Assembly: GCA_022376925.1 (NCBI GenBank)
Contig: JAIOJX010000005.1
Location: 92,787,001-92,851,000, forward strand
DNA length: 64,000 nucleotides
Direction: 5' to 3'
Origin: Tragulus kanchil
Lineage: Eukaryota; Chordata; Mammalia; Artiodactyla; Tragulidae
The notes beneath the pieces were generated by a model. The model was not told the origin of the DNA and did no database searches. It was given only the letters and a program-made list of their open reading frames with translations. Made by a program: the position numbers and the translations under genes. Numbering within the stretch: position 1 is the stretch's first letter; every line of letters starts with the position of its first letter. Of this stretch, positions 1-13,372 are shown piece by piece.

Positions 1-321
1 TGTTACCCCTTCAGAGGTTCTAAAACCTCTGGTACACGAAACCAACACTAAAACATAAGAAGATGGAGAAGATGGTATTGACCAGAACCTGGCTCAGGGA
101 AGATCTGCCATATGTTTTTAGAGAAAATAACCGGATAACCTTCTTTGCATAAAAAGTGAAGTCCACAAAGGACATGTTAAAGAGTCTTCTAGAAACAGCA
201 GAACTAATGAATGGGTAGGTTTGTTTTGCAAATACCCAATTTGGGGCTGAAACAAGAAAAAAGAGCCCTGCAGCTGCCACCAGAAGCCTAACTTCCCCCT
301 CCCCCACACAGTGCGCTGCCT

Positions 322-2543
322 CTGTGGACACTGTTTGTCCACCAAATAGCTAAAGAACATAAGCCAAATCCTGAGCCTGATTGGAGCTCATTCACTTTTC
401 TTGACATTTTCTATTTCTATTACATGTATCCAATAAATTTAAAGAAGAATTTTGAAGTCAAGTTAGTTCACGCTAGTCATAACCATTCAAATCCAAAAGT
501 CAATATCATGAGCAAACCTCAGGTAACAGGAAAACACTGCAAGTTAATATCAAACCTTAAACTCTCATACCTAATAAAGGAATCACAAAACAGCAAACAA
601 CTTGTGGTCATAGTGATACATACCCAAAGGATAAATCAAAGTTGAAATTTTCCATTATAACTTTAAGAATAAATTATTCTTAAAAATATATCCAAGGCAT
701 AACTTTTGAAACAACCGGTAAGAGTATATCTATGAAAGTGTAAATGTAAGTATTTGATTAAAAACCAGTATTACAATAACACACCTACACATCTTAGAGG
801 ATTACAATAATCTATAAAGCAAAGTTAAAGTAAGCACCATAAGAGCCAGAGTAGTCACATCCTACTTTTACAGTAAAACAAGTGTCATGTATAGAAAGCC
901 TGCAGTACCTAAAGAATGCTCTGAATAATTCAGCTATATCTTCAAATTGCTTCCAAACCTTTAATTTGGTACTAAATAACCTGGATTGATACACTTTGTT
1001 TTCCTATTATTCACTCATTTGTTTCGTCTTCATAAAGTTTTTCCTGAAAAAGTACTGTAATTAGGAAAATTTTCCTACACAATCCTTACTAAAGCCATAT
1101 CATGCTTAAGAATACACATTTACAAAATTCATTAGATAATTCAGTCTAGAATAAAATGAGCTTTTTTTTAATAATTATAAATTGTCAAGGACTTATTTTA
1201 TTCGATGGAAAAGGCTACATCACACAAAAGAACTGTATGTTATATCAAGACAATGGTCCCACTGACAGAAACTAAGTATATAAAACTACAAATCTATAGA
1301 AACAAAAATATCAGACATGAGTTTCCATTCCAAAAGTAGGCTTCACTTTAAGAAAATAATAAAATATATGATATCTTTGAATAGCCACATCACTTAATAC
1401 ATTCAAATTGGAACTCAATTTCGAGAATAGCAACCATTCCTGTGGACACTGTTTGTCCACCAAATAGCTAAAGAACATAAGCCAAATCCTGAGCCTGATT
1501 GGAGCTCATTCACTTTTCTTGACATTTTCTATTTCTATTACATGTATCCAATAAATTTAAAGAAGAATTTTGAAGTCAAGTTAGTTCACGCTAGTCATAA
1601 CCATTCAAATCCAAAAGTCAATATCATGAGCAAACCTCAGGTAACAGGAAAACACTGCAAGTTAATATCAAACCTTAAACTCTCATACCTAATAAAGGAA
1701 TCACAAAACAGCAAACAACTTGTGGTCATAGTGATACATACCCAAAGGATAAATCAAAGTTGAAATTTTCCATTATAACTTTAAGAATAAATTATTCTTA
1801 AAAATATATCCAAGGCATAACTTTTGAAACAACCGGTAAGAGTATATCTATGAAAGTGTAAATGTAAGTATTTGTTTAAAAAACCAGTATTACAATAACA
1901 CACCTACACATCTTAGAGGATTACAATAATCTATAAAGCAAAGTTAAAGTAAGCACCATAAGAGCCAGAGTAGTCACATCCTACTTTTACAGTAAAACAA
2001 GTGTCATGTATAGAAAGCCTGCAGTACCTAAAGAATGCTCTGAATAATTCAGCTATATCTTCAAATTGCTTCCAAACCTTTAATTTGGTACTAAATAACC
2101 TGGATTGATACACTTTGTTTTCCTATTATTCACTCATTTGTTTCGTCTTCATAAAGTTTTTCCTGAAAAAGTACTGTAATTAGGAAAATTTTCCTACACA
2201 ATCCTTACTAAAGCCATATCATGCTTAAGAATACACATTTACAAAATTCATTAGATAATTCAGTCTAGAATAAAATGAGCTTTTTTTTAATAATTATAAA
2301 TTGTCAAGGACTTATTTTATTCGATGGAAAAGGCTACATCACACAAAAGAACTGTATGTTATATCAAGACAATGGTCCCACTGACAGAAACTAAGTATAT
2401 AAAACTACAAATCTATAGAAACAAAAATATCAGACATGAGTTTCCATTCCAAAAGTAGGCTTCACTTTAAGAAAATAATAAAATATATGATATCTTTGAA
2501 TAGCCACATCACTTAATACATTCAAATTGGAACTCAATTTCGA
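322..2543. repeat. Tandem duplication TD1
   Basis: Copy A 322-1424, copy B 1440-2543, offset 1118-1119. Fifteen bases of filler (1425-1439) separate them. The block is single-copy AT-rich DNA with no recognisable gene or repeat, and the two copies differ by a small change in an A/T run near 757/1875. Confidence 0.97.
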
Positions 2544-3107
2544 TATTTGAGAAACAAGAGTTAATAACAATGCCATTCAGTTATTTGTATCATCATAATT
2601 ATGTATCTAGACTATTTTAAAGTTCAATCTAGCCAATTTTTTTCTTACCACATCAAGGAGCAATATTGTGCAATGAAAACCAAAAATATAAGTACAGCTC
2701 TTGTATGAAAAATTCATTGAAAACCAAGAAATAATTTGTAACAAAACCACAAGTTTCATAAATTTCTTTAAAGTTATTCTCTCTGAAACTTAATGTCTCA
2801 TGACTTGTTTCCCTCCATATCTTTAAAATTGGAAAAACAGGAATCATTTGATGAAAAAAAAAAAAAAAAACAATTCTGAGAAATTCCACTTCCAGTAGTG
2901 ATAGACAAGGTAACAGAGACATCAATTTAGTGGTTAACTAAAAAAAGACAAACTTTTTTTTTTAATCCACTTGCAGGCAACAGAACATTAATAAGAGACT
3001 GAAGAACTGCCAAGCCAGGATCCAGTGAAGAAGAGAAGATCAGGAATGGGAAAGCAGCATGTAGTCCCTTCTCCATGGGAACATGTGCTGATTTCAGGGG
3101 GAGCATC
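2544..3107. other. Intronic stretch with no recognised feature
   Basis: AT-rich, with an A run at about 2853-2870 and a T run near 2955. No coding signal on either strand; the open frames are short and cross these runs. Confidence 0.5.
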
Positions 3108-5320
3108 TGAGAAGCCACATCATACTCTGCACAGCCTCTCAGCTAGAAGCTAGAGAGCCAGGCATTGGAGTTACGTAAGATGATATCATACGAAACAAAT
3201 GTGTCACCAAAGTGACCATCCAAACAGCCAGGAAACATGAAAGAATGCTCGACCTCATTAGCAATCAAGAACATGCAAATTTTAAGCCACAATGGAATGC
3301 TGCTACACACGCACCACAAAGACTAAATATAAAAGATTTACAACTATTATTGGCAAAGTTACAGAGCAACTGGAAAATTCTTGGATTGCAGATACAGTGC
3401 AAGATGTTAATGACCACTTTGGAAAACTAATTGGCAATATCTTCTAAAATAAAATATATTCTTACTATATATCATTTTCATCCCAAGGCACATACCCAAG
3501 AGAAATTAGTCCATCAAGTTACATGTACAACAACAATCAAAGCAACTTTATCCATAATAGTCAACAGATAAAAACAATGATTGTCCCTCAGGCCAAAAAA
3601 CCACCAAGGAGGGAGTACACGCCCACCCATCAGCAGATAGTTGGATTAAAGCTTTACTGAGCAAAGCTCTGCCCACCACAGCAAGATTCAGTTTTTCCCA
3701 CAACAGTCCCTCCTACCAGGAATCTTACCCAAGCCTCTCAGCCTCCTCCGTCAGAGGGCAGACAGAAGAAGCAAGAAGAACCACAATCCCGCAGGGACTA
3801 AAACGAAACCATGTTACAAAAAATTTAATCAGCATGAAAAAGTAGAAAGTTACGTCCCAGATGAAGGGAAAAAATAGAACTCCAGAAACACAACTAAATG
3901 AAGTGGAGACAGGCAACCTTTCAGAAAAAGAATTCTGAATAATGATAGTGAAGATGATTCAGGATCTCAGAAAACAAATGGAGACAAAGATTGAGAAAAT
4001 GCTAGAAGACCAAAGACCTAGAAGAACTAAGCAACAAGCAGACAGAGATGAATAATACACTAGGAAGAATCCATAGCAGAACTGAGGCAAAAGAAGTGAT
4101 AAATGACCTGGAGGAAAGAATGGTGGAAATCACTGCTATAAAACAGAATATAGAAAAAAGAATGAAAGGAAATTAAGACAGTCTAAGAGACCTCTGGGAC
4201 AACATTAGCAATCAGGAGCATGAGAAGCCACATCATACTCTGCACAGCCTCTCAGCTAGAAGCTAGAGAGCCAGGCATTGGAGTTACGTAAGATGATATC
4301 ATACGAAACAAATGTGTCACCAAAGTGACCATCCAAACAGCCAGGAAACATGAAAGAATGCTCGACCTCATTAGCAATCAAGAACATGCAAATTTTAAGC
4401 CACAATGGAATGCTGCTACACACGCACCACAAAGACTAAATATAAAAGATTTACAACTATTATTGGCAAAGTTACAGAGCAACTGGAAAATTCTTGGATT
4501 GCAGATACAGTGCAAGATGTTAATGACCACTTTGGAAAACTAATTGGCAATATCTTCTAAAATAAAATATATTCTTACTATATATCATTTTCATCCCAAG
4601 GCACATACCCAAGAGAAATTAGTCCATCAAGTTACATGTACAACAACAATCAAAGCAACTTTATCCATAATAGTCAACAGATAAAAACAATGATTGTCCC
4701 TCAGGCCAAAAAACCACCAAGGAGGGAGTACACGCCCACCCATCAGCAGATAGTTGGATTAAAGCTTTACTGAGCAAAGCTCTGCCCACCACAGCAAGAT
4801 TCAGTTTTTCCCACAACAGTCCCTCCTACCAGGAATCTTACCCAAGCCTCTCAGCCTCCTCCGTCAGAGGGCAGACAGAAGAAGCAAGAAGAACCACAAT
4901 CCCGCAGGGACTAAAACGAAACCATGTTACAAAAAATTTAATCAGCATGAAAAAGTAGAAAGTTACGTCCCAGATGAAGGGAAAAAATAGAACTCCAGAA
5001 ACACAACTAAATGAAGTGGAGACAGGCAACCTTTCAGAAAAAGAATTCTGAATAATGATAGTGAAGATGATTCAGGATCTCAGAAAACAAATGGAGACAA
5101 AGATTGAGAAAATGCTAGAAGACCAAAGACCTAGAAGAACTAAGCAACAAGCAGACAGAGATGAATAATACACTAGGAAGAATCCATAGCAGAACTGAGG
5201 CAAAAGAAGTGATAAATGACCTGGAGGAAAGAATGGTGGAAATCACTGCTATAAAACAGAATATAGAAAAAAGAATGAAAGGAAATTAAGACAGTCTAAG
5301 AGACCTCTGGGACAACATTA
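3108..5320. repeat. Tandem duplication TD2
   Basis: Copy A 3108-4207, copy B 4221-5320, constant offset 1113. Filler 4208-4220. The block covers old L1 3' sequence and the L1 5' leader/ORF1 start, so the joint is not at a transposon boundary. Confidence 0.97.
3200..3600 (+). mobile_element. Old L1 3'-end-like sequence
   Basis: The segment with an AATGGAATGCTGCTAC stretch and the later CCCAAGAGAAATTAGTCC part resembles the 3' region of old mammalian L1M elements. It is strongly decayed, and I cannot name the subfamily. The part from 3212 on is repeated from 4325 by TD2. Confidence 0.45.
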
Positions 5321-5965
5321 AATGCACGAATATTCACATTATAGAGGTCCGAGAAGGAGAAGAGAAAGACCTGAAAAAACATTTCAAGAGATAATAATTG
5401 AAAACTTTCCTAACATGGGGGGAAAAAGTAATCAACCAAGTCCAGAAAGCACAGAGAGTCGCAAGGTAGGATAAACCCAAGGAGGAATACACTGAGACAC
5501 ATAGTATTTAAAATGACAAAAATCAATCGCAGAGATAGAATATTAAAAGCAATAAGGGAAAAATGACAAATAACATACAAGAGAATTCCCATCAGGCTGT
5601 CAGCTGATTTCTCAACAGAAATTCTACAAGCCAGAAGAGAACAGCATGATATATTTAAAGGGATGAAAGAGAACAACCTACAGCCAAGAATACTCTACAC
5701 AGAAAGACTCCTATTCAGATTTGATAGACAAAAGTTTACCAGGCAAGCACAAGTTAAAGAGAATTCAGCACCATCAAACCAGCTTTACAACAAATGCTAA
5801 AGGAACTTCTCTAGACAGGAAACAAGAGAAGGAAAAGACCTACCTACAGAAAATAAACCCAAACAATTAAGAAAACAATAACAGGATCAACGATTACCTT
5901 AATGTAAATGGGTTAAATGTACCAACCAAAAGACACAGACTGGCTGAGCAGATGAAAACAAGCAC
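3605..5965 (+). mobile_element. Artiodactyl-type L1, 5' UTR and ORF1 region, decayed
   Basis: The plus strand carries the L1 5' leader followed by ORF1-like sequence with many stops; it includes the coiled-coil-like Lys/Glu-rich stretch and the later segment around LVKA/ISADFSTEIL-type sequence in broken frames. Block 3108-4207 recurs at 4221-5320 (TD2) and block 5120-6179 recurs at 6199-7259 (TD3), so the drawn length is inflated. Sequence from about 5320 to 5965 continues into the ORF1 end and spacer. No intact ORF remains. Confidence 0.7.
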
Positions 5966-7259
5966 AAGTATGTACTTCCACTTACCACACCACTCTGCCT
6001 GACCCCCCAAACTGTATATAACTATTTTACACTGTTAATCCTGTTCCCAGTATGGCTTGCAATTGTTAATTATCTTTTATTTTTTGTCTACCTACTGATT
6101 GTGAAAACTGATAAGCATTTTTACTATTGGGATTATGCAACTATTACTCACTGAATACCACTGTATCCTGATTAATCAAAGATGAGAAATGCTAAAAAAG
6201 ACCAAAGACCTAGAAGAACTAAGCAACAAGCAGACAGAGATGAATAATACACTAGGAAGAATCCATAGCAGAACTGAGGCAAAAGAAGTGATAAATGACC
6301 TGGAGGAAAGAATGGTGGAAATCACTGCTATAAAACAGAATATAGAAAAAAGAATGAAAGGAAATTAAGACAGTCTAAGAGACCTCTGGGACAACATTAA
6401 ATGCACGAATATTCACATTATAGAGGTCCGAGAAGGAGAAGAGAAAGACCTGAAAAAACATTTCAAGAGATAATAATTGAAAACTTTCCTAACATGGGGG
6501 GAAAAAGTAATCAACCAAGTCCAGAAAGCACAGAGAGTCGCAAGGTAGGATAAACCCAAGGAGGAATACACTGAGACACATAGTATTTAAAATGACAAAA
6601 ATCAATCGCAGAGATAGAATATTAAAAGCAATAAGGGAAAAATGACAAATAACATACAAGAGAATTCCCATCAGGCTGTCAGCTGATTTCTCAACAGAAA
6701 TTCTACAAGCCAGAAGAGAACAGCATGATATATTTAAAGGGATGAAAGAGAACAACCTACAGCCAAGAATACTCTACACAGAAAGACTCCTATTCAGATT
6801 TGATAGACAAAAGTTTACCAGGCAAGCACAAGTTAAAGAGAATTCAGCACCATCAAACCAGCTTTACAACAAATGCTAAAGGAACTTCTCTAGACAGGAA
6901 ACAAGAGAAGGAAAAGACCTACCTACAGAAAATAAACCCAAACAATTAAGAAAACAATAACAGGATCAACGATTACCTTAATGTAAATGGGTTAAATGTA
7001 CCAACCAAAAGACACAGACTGGCTGAGCAGATGAAAACAAGCACAAGTATGTACTTCCACTTACCACACCACTCTGCCTGACCCCCCAAACTGTATATAA
7101 CTATTTTACACTGTTAATCCTGTTCCCAGTATGGCTTGCAATTGTTAATTATCTTTTATTTTTTGTCTACCTACTGATTGTGAAAACTGATAAGCATTTT
7201 TTACTATTGGGATTATGCAACTATTACTCACTGAATACCACTGTATCCTGATTAATCAA
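5120..7259. repeat. Tandem duplication TD3
   Basis: Copy A 5120-6179, copy B 6199-7259, offset 1079-1080. The filler 6180-6198 resembles a damaged version of the sequence just upstream of copy A (5100-5119). Overlap with TD2 gives three copies of 5120-5320 (the others begin at about 4010 and 6199). Confidence 0.97.
6199..7045 (+). mobile_element. L1 ORF1-region sequence, repeated by TD3
   Basis: Second copy of 5120-5965, part of TD3. The end of this block is present a third time near 8161-8215 through TD4. Confidence 0.65.
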
Positions 7260-9330
7260 CAGAAAAATTATAGAACTCTATATCACCAAAATTACCATTT
7301 GACAGAAACACCTGTAATCACTTCTTCAAATCCAGATGCAAATCAGAATTATCTTGGAATTTTTTGAAAAATACAAATGTCCATGTACTGCTTTCTTTAT
7401 TTTCTTGCCAGAGCTCCAGATATGTTTCTAATAAGCAGTCATGTTTAAAAACAACTGGACTACAAGAGGATATTTTACTTTTATCTAGTTTGTTTCACTT
7501 TTTCTATTTCATGTTCAATGCTTCCATTTCATTTAGTTTATGTTTTCCAATCTTTCCATCTCTTTTTTTTTTTGATGTTCTTTCTCAAGCATATCAGAAA
7601 AGCTTTTGCATACATATGTATAAATATGTATAATATATATTATAGAAAACATGAATTTTTGCCTAAATAAAAAATTTATGACATTTTGGTTCCAATTGTT
7701 TGACTCAGTATGAATAGAATGCTACATTTCTAATTTAAAAAAAAAAGATATGCAATAAGCAACAAAGGTCTACTGTACAGCACAGGGAACGAGAGTCAAT
7801 ATCTTGTCATAACTTATAGTGGAAAATAAGATATGTATATATCTATAACTGAATCACACACAAAAAAAGAACTCTACTTCTTGAAATTTAATAATGCTCA
7901 CCTTTCTGCCAATTTTTCTAAATGTCCTATGGACATCTAATAACAACATATAAAATACAAGATTTTAAATATATTTGTGTAGGATATAAGATAAAAATGA
8001 TTAAATATAAATATATCATATTTAAATTATTAATGACATCATTCGAGATGCTCCTATTTTTATTTTCCGCCACTTTATATAAAATATTCTCAGAGAAATA
8101 TTAATATGTCTCACCACGATTATATATTTTTCTTTTCCCTATATTTCTTATGATTTTGCTTAAATGGGTTAAATGTACCAAAAAGACCTGGCTGAGCAGA
8201 TGAAAACAAGCACAAGTATGTACTTCCACTTACCACACCACTCTGCCTGACCCCCCAAACTGTATATAACTATTTTACACTGTTAATCCTGTTCCCAGTA
8301 TGGCTTGCAATTGTTAATTATCTTTTATTTTTTGTCTACCTACTGATTGTGAAAACTGATAAGCATTTTTTACTATTGGGATTATGCAACTATTACTCAC
8401 TGAATACCACTGTATCCTGATTAATCAACAGAAAAATTATAGAACTCTATATCACCAAAATTACCATTTGACAGAAACACCTGTAATCACTTCTTCAAAT
8501 CCAGATGCAAATCAGAATTATCTTGGAATTTTTTGAAAAATACAAATGTCCATGTACTGCTTTCTTTATTTTCTTGCCAGAGCTCCAGATATGTTTCTAA
8601 TAAGCAGTCATGTTTAAAAACAACTGGACTACAAGAGGATATTTTACTTTTATCTAGTTTGTTTCACTTTTTCTATTTCATGTTCAATGCTTCCATTTCA
8701 TTTAGTTTATGTTTTCCAATCTTTCCATCTCTTTTTTTTTTTGATGTTCTTTCTCAAGCATATCAGAAAAGCTTTTGCATACATATGTATAAATATGTAT
8801 AATATATATTATATAAAACATGAATTTTTGCTTAAATAAAAAATTTATGACATTTTGGTTCCAATTGTTTGACTCAGTATGAATAGAATGCTACATTTCT
8901 AATTTAAAAAAAAAAGATATGCAATAAGCAACAAAGGTCTACTGTACAGCACAGGGAACGAGAGTCAATATCTTGTCATAACTTATAGTGGAAAATAAGA
9001 TATGTATATATCTATAACTGAATCACACACAAAAAAAGAACTCTACTTCTTGAAATTTAATAATGCTCACCTTTCTGCCAATTTTTCTAAATGTCCTATG
9101 GACATCTAATAACAACATATAAAATACAAGATTTTAAATATATTTGTGTAGGATATAAGATAAAAATGATTAAATATAAATATATCATATTTAAATTATT
9201 AATGACATCATTCGAGATGCTCCTATTTTTATTTTCCGCCACTTTATATAAAATATTCTCAGAGAAATATTAATATGTCTCACCACGATTATATATTTTT
9301 CTTTTCCCTATATTTCTTATGATTTTTGCT
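6984..9330. repeat. Tandem duplication TD4
   Basis: Copy A 6984-8160, copy B 8161-9330, offset 1177 falling to 1169 because copy B lacks eight bases within its first 30. There is no filler. Overlap with TD3 makes 6984-7259 triplicated. Confidence 0.96.
7739..7862 (+). mobile_element. L1 3' UTR fragment
   Basis: Contains the characteristic artiodactyl L1 3' UTR string around GGTCTACTGTACAGCACAGG and ATAACTGAATCAC. Second copy at 8908-9031 through TD4. Confidence 0.65.
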
Positions 9331-9586
9331 TTATGTATCTTTGTTTCTTTGTTGTTAGGTGTCTAATGATTTACGATGTCCATCTTATTTGTGAATTATA
9401 CCTGTTACCATTAAAAATATTCATCTATGTTTCATTTAGAACAAATAAATGTATATGAGGTGAAAAAGAAATGATTGTCACTAGAATAGACTGGTATACA
9501 CATACGATGAAATACTCCAGAGTTAAAAAAAAGAAACTAATATGCGACAATAAATATGTTTAAATAAAACTAATAAAACTAGTCCC

Positions 9587-9810
9587 GGGCTTCCCTGGTG
9601 GTCCAGTGGGTAGAGTCCACCTTACAGTGCAAGGGGTGCTGGTTCCACCCCTGGCCCAGGAAGATCCCACGTGCCGCAGAGTGGCTGGACCAGTCTGTCC
9701 AATTAGGATCCAGTGTTCTGGAACGCTTGTACCCAGAGCCAGTGCTCTACAACGAGTGAGGCCACTGCAATGGGAGGCCCACACAGACCAAAGAATAAAG
9801 ATGGATGAAA
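9587..9810 (+). mobile_element. Lineage-specific tRNA-derived SINE (left unit of a dimer)
   Basis: Begins GGGCTTCCCTGGTGGTCCAG, has a tRNA A-box-like TGGTCCAGTGG and a diverged B box, and ends in the family's 3' part (CCAAAGAATAAAGATGGATG). It carries GTAGAGTCCACC instead of the GTAAGGACACC seen in the younger copies, so it looks like an older subfamily. A second unit follows directly. Confidence 0.85.
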
Positions 9811-9813
9811 ACA

Positions 9814-10030
9814 GGAGCTTCTCTGGTGGTCCAGTGGGTAGAGGGTCCATCATGCAGTGCAAGGGGCACCAGTTTGATCTCTGGCCTGGGAAAATTCCAC
9901 ATGCCAAGAAACAGCTGTGCTGGTGTGTCCAACAACAAGCTGGCACTCTGGAGCACATGTGCCCAAAGCCACTGCTCTGCAACAATGGGAGGCCTACATG
10001 CCAAAAAGAATAAAGGTGGATGAAAAATAA
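9814..10030 (+). mobile_element. Lineage-specific tRNA-derived SINE (right unit of a dimer)
   Basis: Head-to-tail neighbour of the previous SINE in the same orientation, starting GAGCTTCTCTGGTGGTCCAG. It is followed by A-rich tail sequence. The pair is either a dimeric SINE or an insertion into the tail of the first. Confidence 0.82.
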
Positions 10031-10599
10031 ACAATGACTAGAGACCAGAAAAAAAAGAGAGAGATGGATGAAAACAAATAATGACTTAGAGGCAAAAAAG
10101 AAAGAAAAGAAAGAAAACTAGTCTCCAGCAAAAATTGTATTACAAGTAAGCTTGGAGGGATTTTTTTTTTCTCAGAATAAAGGCAAATCTTACATTGAAA
10201 CTTGGGTGCTAAGGAATGAAGAGCTCAAAAAATGGCAAATACGTAAATAGAGTCACAAATAAATTTATCCTCTTGATTTCTTCAAAATATACATGGCTGT
10301 TTAAAACAAAAATTTATCACAATGTACTGTGGGGTTTTTAATTTAAGTAGCCATAATACATATAGGAACTAAATAATAAAGATCAGAGGATGCATAGTGT
10401 AATACTACAACTACCATTTAAAAAAATAATAAGGAAAACAGCCATTGCTAAAAAGCTAAAGCTAAATGGAAATTTTATAGGTAATCAAGCCACAAGAAGG
10501 CTGGACTGGAAAAACAAAAAAAAATCAGAGTGTGCCATTGTGTTTCTGTTCAAATCCATGCAGTGTATAACCTCAAAAGCGAGCTCTAATGTAAATTAA

Positions 10600-10800
10600 G
10601 GATTTGGGGTGGTTACGATGTGCCAATGTAGGGTCAGCAGTTAGAACCACTGTACTACTCTGGTGGGAGAGGTTGTTAATGGCTCCGCAGGTATGAGGAC
10701 AGGGAATGGATGGAAAAACTCTGAAACTTCTGCTCAGTTTTCCTGTGAACCCAAAACTGCTCTAAAAAATTAAGCTGACTGAAAATAAAATAAAAAAACA
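10600..10800 (+). mobile_element. Old L1 3' end
   Basis: Ends with the typical L1M 3' terminus around TGTGAACCCAAAACTGCTCT followed by an A-rich tail. A SINE was inserted just downstream at 10890. Second copy at 11701-11900 through TD5. Confidence 0.6.
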
Positions 10801-10889
10801 GATGAGATAATAACAAATGGTTAAAATTATAGTCCTAAATCCAACCATATCAATAATGATATTAAATATTTGTGTAAAAAATAAATACA

Positions 10890-11225
10890 GGGGCTTCCCC
10901 TAGTGGTCCAGTGGGTAAGGACACCACCTTGCAGTGTAAGGGGCGCCGGTTCAATCCCTGGCCTGGGAAGATCCCACGTGCCGCAGAGTGGCTAGACCAA
11001 TGTGTCCAATTACAGAACCAGAGCTCTGGAGAGCATGCGCCCAGAGCCAGTGCTCTGTGACAACAGAGGCCACCGCAATGGAAGGCCCACAGGAGCCAAA
11101 GAACAAAGATGGATGAAAATAGACAAATGAAAGACCAATAGAAGTGGCCCGCCCACTTCCCTCCCTCCCCGACCCCCGCCCAAAATAAATAAATAAATCT
11201 TTAAAAACATAAATAAATAAATACA
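10890..11225 (+). mobile_element. Lineage-specific SINE, copy A
   Basis: Full-length member: tRNA-like head, the B box GGTTCAATCCC, the central part with AGAGCATGCGCCCAGAGCCA, the 3' part with GAACAAAGATGGATGAAAAT, a pyrimidine-rich CCCGCCC stretch and an AAAT-repeat tail. Second copy at 11991-12326 through TD5. Confidence 0.88.
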
Positions 11226-11279
11226 TAAGCATTTCTGGAACAGAGAGTCCAATAAAAAGGCAAGGGTTGTCAGATGGAA

Positions 11280-11560
11280 AGAATAAACTATATGTTTATA
11301 CCATAGAAAACATTCAGCAATGAAGAACAATACATTCTGGTATATACAATAATATAGATGAATTTCAAATTTTGAGGGAGAACACAGGGTCCAACAGATT
11401 ATATACTGTATAACTGCATTCACACGAAGTTTAAAAGAAGCCAAAACACAAGAAAGTATACAGGGACGGAAATGTATATACATATGTATGTATGTATATA
11501 TAAATAACACACATATATATGGTGGTAAAAGGATATGGTAAACTAAAATAGACTCAACCA
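11280..11560 (+). mobile_element. Old L1 3'-region fragment
   Basis: Contains a decayed form of the L1 ORF2-tail/3' UTR region (CAGCAATGAAGAACAATACA, then AATATAGATGAATTTCAAAT). Second copy at 12381-12661 through TD5; the last part occurs a third time near 13753. Confidence 0.5.
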
Positions 11561-12850
11561 TCCAAGTGAAGTCAGTTATGACTTCAAAGGAGTAGGCATG
11601 AAGGCAATGCCTGAGACGCTGACAATTCTTTCCTGACCTCAGCGGTGTAAATAATTTATAAATCACTTCTGCTTATTTTTAAATCACTTCATGTAAATAA
11701 GGATTTGGGGTGGTTACGATGTGCCAATGTAGGGTCAGCAGTTAGAACCACTGTACTACTCTGGTGGGAGAGGTTGTTAATGGCTCCGCAGGTATGAGGA
11801 CAGGGAATGGATGGAAAAACTCTGAAACTTCTGCTCAGTTTTCCTGTGAACCCAAAACTGCTCTAAAAAATTAAGCTGACTGAAAATAAAATAAAAAAAC
11901 AGATGAGATAATAACAAATGGTTAAAATTATAGTCCTAAATCCAACCATATCAATAATGATATTAAATATTTGTGTAAAAAATAAATACAGGGGCTTCCC
12001 CTAGTGGTCCAGTGGGTAAGGACACCACCTTGCAGTGTAAGGGGCGCCGGTTCAATCCCTGGCCTGGGAAGATCCCACGTGCCGCAGAGTGGCTAGACCA
12101 ATGTGTCCAATTACAGAACCAGAGCTCGGGAGAGCATGCGCCCAGAGCCAGTGCTCTGTGACAACAGAGGCCACCGCAATGGAAGGCCCACAGGAGCCAA
12201 AGAACAAAGATGGATGAAAATAGACAAATGAAAGACCAATAGAAGTGGCCCGCCCACTTCCCTCCCTCCCCGACCCCCGCCCAAAATAAATAAATAAATC
12301 TTTAAAAACATAAATAAATAAATACATAAGCATTTCTGGAACAGAGAGTCCAATAAAAAGGCAAGGGTTGTCAGATGGAAAGAATAAACTATATGTTTAT
12401 ACCATAGAAAACATTCAGCAATGAAGAACAATACATTCTGGTATATACAATAATATAGATGAATTTCAAATTTTGAGGGAGAACACAGGGTCCAACAGAT
12501 TATATACTGTATAACTGCATTCACACGAAGTTTAAAAGAAGCCAAAACACAAGAAAGTATACAGGGACGGAAATGTATATACATATGTATGTATGTATAT
12601 ATAAATAACACACATATATATGGTGGTAAAAGGATATGGTAAACTAAAATAGACTCAACCATCCAAGTGAAGTCAGTTATGACTTCAAAGGAGTAGGCAT
12701 GAAGGCAATGCCTGAGACGCTGACAATTCTTTCCTGACCTCAGCGGTGTAAATAATTTATAAATCACTTCTGCTATATTTCTTGAATCTTTATTACACTT
12801 TACAATTTAAAAGATTAAAAACAAAAACAAAAATCAACAGTGACTAGACT

Positions 12851-12988
12851 GTTGTTCAGTCGCTAAGTTGTGTCTGGCTCTGTGACCCCCATGGACTGCA
12901 GCATGCCAGGCTGCCCTGACCTTCACCAACTCCCTGAGTTTGCTCAGATTCATGTTCATTGAGTCAGTGATGCTATCCAACGATTGCT
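12851..12988 (-). mobile_element. BovB LINE fragment, copy A
   Basis: The string around TTGTTCAGTCGCTAAGTTGT, then CCATGGACTGCAGCATGCCA and GAGTCAGTGATGCTATCCAA, is the well-known BovB (RTE-type) sequence of ruminants, on the minus strand relative to the BovB reading frame. This element is a strong ruminant marker. Confidence 0.85.
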
Positions 12989-13121
12989 GGTTTGAAATGT
13001 TAGGATGGAAATAGTCACAATAAGAGTACCAAATAAAGTGTATTTAGAAAAGGTACTCATGGTGATAAAGCACAGGAAAATTCTAGACCAAAAGTTCAGT
13101 ATCACAAAATTCTCAAATTCA

Positions 13122-13372
13122 GGGCTTCCCTGGTGCTCCAGTGGATAAACAGTGCCTTGCAGTGCAAGGGGCGCCGGTTTGATCCCTGGCCGGGGAAGAC
13201 CCCACGTGCTGGAGTGGCTGGACTGGTATGTCCAATTACAAGCCAGCACTCTAGAGCATATGCGCCCATAGCCAGTGCTCTACAATGAGAGATTACTGTA
13301 AAGGGAGGCCCACACAGGTCAAAGAATAAAGATGGATGAAAATAAATAAGTAAAAAAATCAATAAAAAGAGA
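13122..13372 (+). mobile_element. Lineage-specific SINE, copy A
   Basis: Same family, with GGTGCTCCAGTGGATAAACA at the head. The second copy at 14231-14481 (TD6) has GCTGCGGAG where this one reads GCTGGAG; the longer form fits the family, so the 2-base loss here may be a sequence error. Confidence 0.86.

Larger units (their letters stand above)
10589..12774. repeat. Tandem duplication TD5
   Basis: Copy A 10589-11673, copy B 11691-12774, offset 1101. Filler 11674-11690. The copies carry an entire SINE and differ at 11027 (T) versus 12128 (G). Confidence 0.97.

Noticed and set aside
11010..11666. A 218-codon minus-strand frame, repeated at 12111-12767
   Set aside because: It is a chance frame that crosses a SINE in reverse and an old L1 3' region; the repeat is TD5.
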